From assembly GCA_016785225.1 (NCBI GenBank), contig JAFBJZ010000344.1:1303501-1367500 (forward strand): DNA of 64,000 bases. The letters are read 5' to 3'. Each line of letters opens with the position of its first letter. Within the stretch, counting starts at the first letter, position 1. Below the pieces are notes generated by a model. It worked only from the letters and a program-made list of their open reading frames with translations, had not been told where the DNA came from and did not search any database. Origin of the DNA: Psettodes erumei (lineage: Eukaryota; Chordata; Actinopteri; Pleuronectiformes; Psettodidae). Positions 15,001-27,000 of the stretch are shown here, one piece after another. A program made the translations under genes and the position numbers.

Positions 15001-18000
15001 TATCGCAGCCAGGCATCCTCTGCATTACCAATCATGTGCTGGCTTTGTTTCAGTTCATTTGGGTCAACATATCAGCACAGACAGAAACTAAACCAAGTCA
15101 CTAAACAGATGGGGTTATTCTCTGTCCATCAGGATCTCAACAAATGAGCTCCTTGTGTTTACATTTCTTGCTTGACTCTGACAATCTCATATTAGATAAA
15201 ACCCAACTTTTGTTGTTTGTTCGTTTGACAACCAACAAAAGGAAGAAATACGACCATGAAAATATTAACTGACTAATATGAGATGAATTAGTGTGCTAAA
15301 TTCTTTTGCTACATCATCCAGCCCTGCGTCAATCTCTCCAATTTACTGTGTCTTTTCCAGGTTAGTCATGGTGGTGGTGATTTGCAGGTACGGTACATAA
15401 ACACTGTTATATTTTGTCTTCTACTTCTGGTCTGTTGTTTGTGTTACAATTTATCAATCCCCTGAGAGAAATGCAACCCGTGTATTTGACTCATTCTAAC
15501 TATTTTAGAAGCAGTGTGTCCTAAACTCTTAATCAACATGAATCATGTCTGTTGTGAATGAAAATGAGCATCCAGAGGAAACCCACGCAAACATGGTGAG
15601 AACATTTAAATTCGATCGTGAAAGGCTCCAGTCAGGCCTGGAGCATCCTGCCTGTGAGGCAACAGTGATAACCACTGAATCCCTATACCCACACCAGCTA
15701 TATAAAATGAACACATACGTGTTTGGAGGTTGGTGATGACTGTGCCGCTGGTGAGGGGTCCTTTGGTGGCGTAGAGTGCTACAGAGTAGGTGGTGCTTGG
15801 TTTCAGGTTGGACAGCTGGTGCTCCTGCTTGTTTCCCTCCACGAGGAAAGTATCAGCTGTCACTGAAAAACAGAAGTAAAACACACACGAGGTTTACCAC
15901 ATTTACACCATCCCACACATCTTCTGTTTTCAGTTTGGTCGAAATAGATTGCATTAAATCTCTTTGAAAAATGCACCCCAGCATGAAAAATGGCTGATTT
16001 GAAACTCAAAGCCTACACTGTTTAACACCTTTGGGGTCCTTTTCGAATTGAGAGGATTTCGACACTAATTGTGCTTTTCATGAATATGCTTTTGGGGACT
16101 ACTCAGTAAAAATATGGCATGCTGTAAATGTCTTTTAACATAATGTTGTTTAAATATGACTCAATACTGTGTAATATACCAGAAATACAAGACTTTATGA
16201 AATTGCGTATTCCAAATCTAGTCATTTGGAGGTTTTCATGACTCTCTGTCTAACCAGTTTATAAAGGGTGGATTTAGATAAATCACAATCTGCATTTTCA
16301 GTCATAAGAAACTGTGAAAAATATCTTCAGAAAAAATAAATGTGTTATGTGAGCGCAAGATATTAAATTGACTAGAAAAGCTATTGAATATAACTGCTCT
16401 AGTGTTGACAACTCACTGACTGATCTTAGCGGGTCAGAGGGTTTTAATTTACAGTAAAAATGACGAGAGCTGTGAAACTTTACAAGGACTGACGCTGGTG
16501 AGGATACATGCATACCATATTTTTTCTATTTGATATAAAGTTTGACTGACTGATACCATGATGCTTTGGATTTTATGTGGGTGTTCCTGGTTGCCAATAA
16601 AAGTCTAGTTTTGATGCAGGACAACACTCGATGAAATATGAGTTTTATTGACCCTGGTTTAATACATTGACACTCAAGGGAATTTGTCCACATCTTACAC
16701 TGCAGTTCTTTATACCCTGGCTGGGGCTGGTTTCCAAATATGTGTCCAGCATATATATACTGTCTCTGTATCTATGAGATGATCTGGCTTTGATCCAGTC
16801 AGTCAGGGTGTAATTTACACATCGACTCCGACAGCCGAGTAATATGAATTTTTAAGATAACTCAGGCATGGTTTTATCATTGTGGTCATATACATGAGAA
16901 ATACACTTCACATGACATTTCATACAAGTCAGAGGGAAAACAGTGGTTGACATCAAATGTCCTTAAACATTGGACTGATGAGTTTAAACAGTATCTTAAC
17001 AAACTCACGAGTGCCAACACTTGATGTTTGAGTAAAAACGTGATTCCTTTGAGACTTTTTACACCTTCATATTTTGTACTTGTACATCTCAGGAAGCTTT
17101 TAGCTGTCTCTGACTGGCTGACCTACTACAACCTTAGCATCCACTTAGTTCATGGAGAAAATTATAATCTGGCACTTAGGGGTCAGGCTATAAAAGATAG
17201 CCATTCTTTTACCTATCTCGATCTGGTTGTCAGACATGAAGACAGCAGTTGCATCAGAAACATATGTTGTGTAATAACTGTGGTGTTTGTGCCAAGGCTT
17301 AGTAGTTCAGTCAAGCATAATGAACTATGCTGAAAGCAAGATAAATGGATCCATTTTGGCACGAAGGACACATCTCACTCCTTAGTGGAAAAACCTTGAT
17401 GGCACCTGTCACATCTTTACATGCTGCACCTGAACGACCTAAAACAAATCGGTTTATCACACTGTCTCTGACAGCAGATGTCACAGCAGTCAACAGCATG
17501 ATTGCACTTAACCCTTTTAAAACCACGGGGATCACCGGTGACACAGCGGCACATGTGTATTTCAAATTACCGTAACTCCTCCTAATAAGGTGTCATATTA
17601 TTGGCAAAAATAGACAAAAAAGACCAGGCATTTTAATAAATGTATCTATTATTATGGTGCTAAAGGGTTAATATTTTTTCTCAGTAAAACATTAGTATGT
17701 AAATGTGGATACATACAGTGCCTTTCAAAGTTAAGTGCTTCATGAAACACAGACATTAAGCTAACAGACACTGGAATTAATAAAAAGGCTGCTGTAAAAA
17801 AAATTTGATTCAGGGTCCTGGTAGCTAGTGTAATAACACTGTAATGGAGATTTAAAACTTAAAAATTCTGAGGTGAATTTTTCATTAGTTGCAACCTTGC
17901 AGTGGTCACCTGACGTCCCAGAAATCGCAAAATCAAATCTTGTTGTCAGCTGAAGCTACCCATCTTTTTGATAATAAACAGCAAGAGAATGGCAGTCCTG

Positions 18001-21000
18001 ACAACTTACCCTGGTTGTGCGTGAGGGTCAGCACGTAGTTGTCGACACTGGACAGAGGAGCATTCCACCGCAGCAGAGCTCCTTGTGGAGTGATGTTGAG
18101 GGCGGTCAACTCAGCTGGCATGTCCATCGCTAGGATTATAATATGAACAAAAATATGAGCTGGATGTAGGACATACAAACAAAAACTAGACAAAAACAAT
18201 AATAACATAAACTAAGGCAACATGGTTAATATACTGATGATACAAAAGAGAAAAACAGCAAACTCCCATTTCAGAAGCAGTAGGTTTGTCATATTTGTCT
18301 GAAAAAATGACTGAAACAAATTGCTTCAGGTCTACTAATAATAATTATAATGATAATTGTTAGAATGGTTCACTACATAAAAAAGCCCTTAGCTTCTGGG
18401 TGCTGGGCCCTACCCCAATGAACTGCGCACAACCTATAGAATATGAAATATGAAATGTGTCATATTTCCTGAATTTTGTGCATAGCGGAGTGGAGATGCA
18501 AAAAACCCCAAAATATCAATGCCACCTAAACATTTTTGAATGGAAACCATTATTCAAACCGCATCTGGGTTGTAATTAGAATGACTCTCTTCGCCATTTT
18601 GATCACTGTCCTAACAATCCTAATACATCAAAGAGAAATTATGCAGTCACTCTCTCATATTCTTGGGAGCCCACTGTTTCCCCACCCTCTTCCTAATTTC
18701 ATTCTCAGACTGCTGGAAATGCCAAAATTGAGTTTGAATTTAATTATACCTTTAACCTCAGTGTTTCAACCCCAATATCTCCTCAGGCATGTTATTTTGG
18801 CACGGCACAGAGTCAGCAGGAGAACACAGAACGCTGCATGTACTCCAAAGCTCTGCCCAGATGAGGTAATTAATATTGCCCTGCCCTCATCAGAATAAAA
18901 AAAAGAATTGTGCTCATTAGTACACCGAAGTAAGTTAGAGTCTTTCTCCTCACTGCAATAGATGAACAAACCTGATTAAAATCATTACTTTAATTGCAAA
19001 AGGGTTTAAGTGAATTTAATGGAGGCTTGCCAAGTCAATTAGACAGGCAATGGAGATGGAGTAGAGATGGCAAAAAAAAAAAAAATAAACAGGTCATCCT
19101 CTTTCATCAGGGCCTATGATAATCCAATCATCATTCTCCATCTTCTGATTGTACCGGTGGATCACAGGCTTGAGCCAATTTCATCTCACTCGCTCTCGGA
19201 TCTGTATTTGAAAGTTAAGCTCCAGTACTTAATGTAATTTTGGGATTTAGGACAAGACAAATGTTTGTGTAAAAAATAAGTAAATAAAAGGAACAAAGGC
19301 TAGTATGTGAGTACAGTATGGTGCTATGGTGCAGTAACATGACAATGGGAATCTCCACACAATTTAACTTTGAGTGACAGCTGCCAAAAAACACTGAATT
19401 TGAATGATTTTCTGCCAAAATCTATCTACAAGTACAGCAAAGCGTTGACACGAAGATAATAATCACGTGCTTGAGTAAAAACCTTGAGTAAAAAGCATGC
19501 CCACACATTGGTATGAGCCTTCTTTAATAAAGTACATCTTAAGCTTAGCCAGGGTTGTCTGAGAGAGGGTCAAATGGGCCAAGTACTACTTTTCTAGTGG
19601 CTAACAATTCACCAGCTGCATGCTACAAATACAATTGATTTTTTTTTACTCGAAGAATTCACAATAAACATTGCGCAAAGAGAAAAACAGAATATTTTAA
19701 CCTAATATAAAAACCTAATAATGAAAATAAACGGGAAATAACCAGACCAAGTTTGTGCTCTCTGTGAAGACCGAAAAACTAAGCACAGAACAATCTTGTC
19801 TATCACTTCTATCATTTAGCAGCTGTGAGGGGGTCACAGGGGGATCAACCCATTTAATGAAAACCAGAGCCGATAAGCTTTTTAGTCCCAGGGTGGCCCT
19901 CATTAATTTGGCTGAGGCCACAGTTGCATTCTGCAGTGGATACAACAAGTGTGTTGACTGCATGTAGCAGGCCTACTTTTCTCACCAACTGGCCCTGACC
20001 GTGTCAATGTATTCCCTCATGCCTCTCTGTGCCTCTCGACTCTCAACCTCAAAAAAAGTGCAGTGCTCCACCATTTCTGCTTCAGCATATCTCTCCACAC
20101 TCCTCTGGCTAATTGGAAGGCTGCAGGGTTTTGATACTGGCATGAAAATGCTGAAAACTGTTTCTGTTGTCATGCAGCTTGCCTAGTAGACACCCCAAAG
20201 ACATCCAGCCAGGGTATTAAAAACAACTGCTGGTTAATTGCACAGCCACATCTTGCATTTATTTGTTTTAGTGCAACCATTTTAAAGATGTCTAGCTCCA
20301 CTGCCTGCTGTGCCTGTTGTGTTTTCAAACCTGGGGAGGCAGCCAAGGATTTCAGTACCCAGATCAGTCGACTGAGTGACGCATCTGCCCTGAGAAGTGT
20401 CATACTTTGATCTTGCATGGGAGAAGGGGAAATCCAACAGTTCTCCCGAGTCCTGGGTTGAGAACAAAGGTTGGACTACAGAGCTGATGGCATAAAAGAC
20501 ATGAAATGTAACCCTTTCTGTACAGCTTTGGTCTGAGTCCACAGATGCTTCTGAAAAGTGCTTGTATAGGGCAGGGTACTGTTGCCGGACAGTTTAACAG
20601 TTCTATAGCTGGAAGCTGCCCATCTTGTGCTCACAATTAGCTCAATGTTTTGAAATTGAGCTGAAAGTGAAAACTTCAAAACAAGCAGTCTTTTCTCTTT
20701 GGTTTTTTACACGAGACATGAGGCTGTGCAGTTTAGCAAAAAATGCTGAAATTGATTGGCAGACTGCAGACATCTGAGCAGCATCTCCCTTGCTCAACTC
20801 CAAGCTGTGCTTCATATGGTGCCAAATCAAAAAGCTTGGAAACTGGTTGACCACTCTGGTTGCCACTATTGACTTTTCCCACACATGTTCTTAAATAGAT
20901 TATAGAGCCTATTTTTGGTAAAGGTGGTTGACTTATCAACCAGTATGGAAATATGTATTTGTGAATATAAATTCCTTCCAATGTCCAATTCCTTCAGAAG

Positions 21001-24000
21001 TAGAATGTCTATTTATAATAAAGCTATATCTCTGTCAATGTACGGCCTTCCAGATTTGGCGATTTTAGAAACCGTTCAAAACCCCCTGGTTTTTAGCTCC
21101 GCAGCTCTTGTTCTTTTTCATCACCACAAATTCACAAAGCTGGTGATGCTGCTTGCATTCCTGTGTGCCTGTGATCTCCTCTTGTCTTTCTGCCACTTTC
21201 CCTGCTCAGAGCCCCCCTTCCCTCTATCTTCACACATTGGTGAAAAGGAGGATTGAGAGGGGGAGGAGGGCTTCCTTGTGCCTTTTTTAGAGGGCAGCAC
21301 TTCTTTCCCTTTGAACTGATTTTTTGTGCACACTATACTGCACTATAATTATTACATTATACTGCCAAACATTCCATTTGCTGCACAAATACTTTTTTTT
21401 ATTTGAAAAAAACCCCAAAGAAGTACTCTGCTTCTAACTAGCTACAACATACCAAGCTGGATTATTAGAACAAGTGCAGCCAGCTAATGCAAGATTGCTT
21501 ATTGCCCAACACAGATGTCATTCACCCAACTCACGAACTTTTTAGAAATCAAAAAGTGGTTTCCCCTTTGTACAGACACCAGTTTGCAGTATCCATTCAT
21601 AAGGTAAAAGCCAACAGTTTAGTTTATAGTTTGGCCAACTCATGAAATAAACACTGAGACAGTTTATAAGCCTGCTAACAGCTTTCATTGTGCCCTTGAT
21701 TTTATTGGGGACAGTTGGGCATTGGATGTTGCAGTGATGGGGCATTTTATGCTTTATGGTTGGTTTATGTCTGAATAATATGTCAGAAAAACATCAGGAA
21801 AAATGCTTCAAACTGAAGCAAACTGACTATTTGTGCATTGTTGAGTATGGTATTTCGGGAACACCCCAGCTGTGCTGGCTGGCCATAAGGTGTCTGTGGA
21901 CAGACAGCACAGTTAGTAAGACACACTGGGCTATTTCACTCCACACTCTATAACTGCATCCACTCTCATTACTGCGGAAGCTCCACTGCCTCACCGTAAA
22001 AAAAAGCATGTTATCAGTGTGTGAGTGTCCTCCACATTAACCCCTGAGCTATACTGGATGTGTTTGTGGCACAATACAAATACTCATGCGGGGTAGACCC
22101 CAGCCATGCAAATATTTGCCCCTGCTGCACCAGCTGCATGTAAGCTGCACAGTTGTAAAGATATGGGGAAGCTTTTCAGTGCTGAATCTAGATTTTATGG
22201 TATATATGCTCTCTAATACATTCATTTGAATAGTGAGCTATGGCCAATCATTACACCCAATCAGCAGGTAATTATTATTTTTTTGTTTTGTTCCAATTAG
22301 CACTGGAAGCTGAAGTATTAATTAAGTACATGGTCATTAAGCAGATTCATTATCGTTATCATTAGTCTAGTATTAATACAGCATTCAGCTTTTAAGCGTG
22401 ATAGAAAGCTGTTTTTTCTTTGAGTGTGCACTCTGCAGGCCCATAGACTTATCATCATTATGATCCTGTGTCTAGAGTCATTCAGGATCTACTTGTTAGC
22501 TATTATGATTATGCTATAATGATTGGCAATTAGAGGGCGACTGAAAAATAAGGGACTGCTTGGTTTAAATGACCAATGTTGCACCTGTAATTGATTGTAA
22601 ATGTGTCGCTCAGTCACAGGTGGCAGAGGAACCCTGTAAACCCGAAAACTGTAGGCTGCTATACACCAAAGAAAAGTCCAGCCTAACAAGCCTCGCTGGT
22701 TTTGGATGATGAGAAAAGGGTATTTTAAAGATGAAATCCATGCTTTCCCCCCTTGTTTTTCCTGTTTTTTTTCTTTTAAACTCATATTAAACTCCTCTCT
22801 TACTCTCAGCCTCTATATTACATCTTTCTTCTGCCTGGCAACACTTTAGCCTTTTTTGTCTTCTCTGTCAATTGTGATTTTATAGGGCATTTCAACAAAG
22901 CATTCATTCTATCTTCTTTTTGTGAGATCTGGTAGAAAAATTTGACAAGCATGGAGAACTTTAACAGTCTTTTACCAACCTTCAGTTTTGGGAGGATTGA
23001 TACATTCGTGCGTACGTACTAGGGGACCTGACACTTTGCTAATGAGCACCATCATTAGCCCTTAAACAGGCCTTCACATGGTCCATTTAGTGTCAGCCCT
23101 CCCAAATTCATCTTTGCTAAGCAGTACCTGCTGTGTTGGGAAAATGAAATATGGCTCACTCCCTCTGTCACATCTGACAATAATTGATTACAGAAGTGAA
23201 GTAAATAGCACGTCAAGTCATTATATACTTGGCCAGGCAGTGTTTGGTTATTCTTTCAATCCCGTGTTTATGTATTGTTGTTGAAGGCACTATTAAAAGG
23301 TCCCTGGTTGGGCTTTGTGTGATGTGAGGAAATGTTATTTACCATTTCTAACAAGCTTGACTTTGAAGTTATGTTCTTTTCGGGCTATTACAGCCCCAAC
23401 GGCTCTGCTCATTGTACGTACACTGGGACAGCTAGAAAAGGGAGTTGATAATAAAGGGTGAGCAACACAGAGACAAGAGAGAACCTCACTGGATTCCTGA
23501 ACCTGGAAGCTGCTGGTGAATGAGGATCTAATTGGCATGCAAACACACCTCCTGAGCTCCTCGTCTCTCTCCTGTTCTGTGCTCTCCTCGGTTGCCTCTC
23601 TTTTTTCTATCTCTTTCTCACACAAACCCACACACACTGAATATTATGCATACCGCAGTGGGAGAGTGTGTTAATCTTATGTTAGCGGAATTCTTTAACA
23701 GAGAAGAAGGGTGTCCCATATTAACATGCGCATGTGTGTGTATGTGTGTGTGTGAGGTTTTATGTTTCCCTAACTCAGTGCTAAGAGTCTTGAAAACAAG
23801 CAAAGGGGAGAGTTCTTACTTATAATGATGAATTGGGTAGATATAGGGGGAAGGAGACACAGGGAAAGAAGATTGGAGAAAAAACTGGATATAGCAGAGA
23901 GGCAATAGAGGACAGAAAGATGGAGGATAGAAAGAGAGTGGGAGAGATAGATAGAGGCCTAATAATTCAGAGGTGAGGTAAAGGGATAAGGAGAAATGCA

Positions 24001-27000
24001 AAGGAGTAAAGCAGAGAGAGGTAGAGCAGTGTGATGGAGTTGGTAGTGGGTTACCAATTACCAGGTCATGGAATGGACAGTTCCATTTCTTGCAGCAGCA
24101 AAGATTGTACCTGCTGCGATGTCAGCTGTACCCTTACATTTTGTTTGATGCTTCTGTGTGTGCATGTGTGTGAGTGCGAGTCTGCTGCTCTTTTTAGTAC
24201 AAATCTCCCGGTACAGGGCTGTTATTGTTGTGGGAAGAACAATTGGTCTGAAAGTCTAGCAGAGGAAGAGGAATTCCTCATTCATTTCACATGGCAAACA
24301 TTTTGCCCCATGCCGCCCCGTCTCACAGCAGGAGAGTTGAACTCGATGGAGCGGGGAACATGGGTTTAATACAACACAGCCTCCTATTTTACAAGAACAG
24401 AACATTGCAGCCCATGCACTACGTACATTCAATGGCTGCCTTTGCCTCTCAGGGGTATGCAAAGTGAGGAATCAAACTAGGAGTCCCTAGAAGTAGGCGG
24501 CTCCCAACTGGCCAGCAACAACAAAAAACACGTCTCATAACAGTGTCTTGTGGATTAGTACTGCAGCAAATAGTCAAAAGTCAGATAATTAATTGGTCAC
24601 ATTTTTGATAATAAACCAACTGTTTAAGTTATTTAAGCAATGCCAAACATTTTCAGCTTCTAAATGTGATGATTTCCTTTATTTCGTTCTTTGTTATAGT
24701 AACAGTTAATTGCAGGGCAGCTTTCTGTTGCCATAGATATTCTATATGGCACAGATGTACTTATGCTGTTTTTGTTTTTTGCTGGATAAAGACAGTGTTT
24801 TCATAGGTCTGTTGTGCCTACTGATTGGCCATTGCTGCCATCAGGAAGCACAACACCAATCAATGGGCGTATAACATCATCTTTAGCTAACAGCTATAGC
24901 TTTAGCTTTCACACATGCACTGCAACCCTGAACTTTTTGACACATGACCGGGAGGAGCTGTACATGTACTTGAATGCAAATATCCAATTCAGTTAAACTG
25001 GATATCAGCATGCCAGCTCCCTAATAGAAAGTCTATGTAATGTCAGTTTTGAACCCATGTGTGTCATGTCCTGCAGATATTAAACAAGGAAATGTAACTA
25101 CAGTTTCTCGGCTGACTGAAAAAGATGCGCGGTTACTCCTGATTGATTGTGGTAAAACAAAACAAGACTCTCCCCTCCCACGAAATTGTTTGTTGTGAAC
25201 ACAAAGCCCTAATAAGTTTTCATTATAAGCTCCCACCTGTGAAGACGGAGTTCCTGACAATTTTGCTCTCCTGACTCCCTCTGACAGCATTGAGACTGAT
25301 CTCATATTCTGTGGCGGGGAACAGACTGGACAAGGTGTAGTTGGTCACATCGCTGTCAATCACCACACTGTCCACTCGACCTGCAAGAGAGGGAGAGAGA
25401 GAGACCAATATCAGAACATCACATTTTTTCATATGCAGGATATACTGCTTGGCCAATTGATGAGCTTTTTTTCCATCACAGAGTAAATATTTTATCAATG
25501 CCAAATTTTAATTAAAAATTCAATTAAATTTCACTGATAAAATGTTATAATGAATTAGCTGTAGCAAGGTGTGTAAGCTGCTCTGCTACAAAATGTCTTA
25601 CATCAGAGAGACCGGCTAAAGCAAATGCCATGTTCATTTAACTGTAACAAGGAAAAGCAGTGTGCCACTACATGTTATTATAATAAACCACTTGTTATTA
25701 AAATGCAAAGAAGATGAACACTGCAGTGTAAAATAGATAAGCTACCTCTGGCTGACTGGTAGGACAGCTTGTAGTATTCAAAGGGAGCCAGTGGTTTGAT
25801 CCAGGAGATAGTCACTGCGTCCTCAGTCACGTCTGACACAGTCATCTCTTTTGGTGGGTCTATGCCTAGAAGCAGGTTGATGGGCAAGTGTTAACATATG
25901 GTCAAAAAAGTCTAGAATGAACAACACAGGAGAATGAATGCTCTAAAAAGAAAGTTTTATCAATCATTCAAATCAGATTATTCTGATTGCAGAAGTAAAA
26001 TAGGAGCTCAATATGTGCTATATTATTAACCAAGCCCAGAATTTTACATCCACATCTAAAGGAAGTAGTGCCCACATACTTTGATAATCCTTGTTTGTGT
26101 TATTTTTTTATCTCCTCCTCATTACATGTGAATAAACAGACCTATCTTTGGTCTGTGGAAGCATGTGCATTTTAATGCAAAATGCCATTTTAAAAGAAAC
26201 ACCAATCAAAAGATATTTCAGGACAAATCCAGCTGCACAAAGTTAAAAGAACAAAACGGGCAGCATTAGCATTGAGACTGAAAAGGGTTTACACAGAGGA
26301 AATCTGCCCCCCGCTGATAATTTGTTTTATGTGTCTCCTGAGCCGATCGAGTTGCCATGGAAAAGGTGATAGTGAAAACAACGTGAGCAAACTCATGGCG
26401 GGTCTTTAGCCATTAGAGGGTGGAATAAATGGATAAAGGAAGTTAGTACAGAGCAAAGAAAGGGACAAAAAAGAGGAGAAGGAGGAGTAAGAGATTATTT
26501 TCTTCTCTTGTTATGGACAAGGAGAGAAAGTTGTAAACCAATCAAACTACTTTCATTCCCACTTTGAAAAGAATAATGGCAGTGCACAAGCATGGGGTCA
26601 ATTTATATCTCTTGGCTTTGAACTTATTTAAATTTGTACGGAATACAGCAATATTTATATAAGTTGTGGTTATTCATCCATGCAAATCTTACTAATTATG
26701 TTTGCTTTCGCAGAGCACTCGAGAATAATGACTGAAAAATTACAGTTTCAGATGAAGCTTCCTTAAGGTTCCAGAATACTTCTGTCAGAGATATCTACTA
26801 ATGTTGACTGTGTCCCTGTAAGAGATCACAATTCAATTTGCACTGTGTAAGCTAATAAATGAAAGTGGCCCGAAGGCTGAATTGCATTAAGTCTCTCTTT
26901 ACACTGACCACAGCTGACGATCGCAGCAGCACGAACCAAATGGCCAACCACAACCGAGGTTCTAACATGTAGGAAAGCAGCATGTTCCAAATGCTGCAAA

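Larger units (their letters stand above)
8440..15718 (-). other. tnr: tnr intron between exons 21 and 22 (7.3 kb, longest within the coding region)
   Basis: It contains a (CA)n tract (8988-9022), a T9/A10 hairpin (9463-9498), a pyrimidine-rich tract (about 11150-11310), a short inverted repeat (12401-12476) and a SINE-like fragment near its 5' end (about 15570-15682). No exon or RNA gene is visible. Confidence 0.8.
18130..25236 (-). other. tnr: tnr intron between exons 19 and 20
   Basis: This is a 7.1-kb intron. It holds the decayed hAT transposase (about 19715-21340), a GA-rich tract (about 23825-24030) and a dispersed repeat (about 24555-24700). No exon or RNA gene is visible. Confidence 0.8.
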
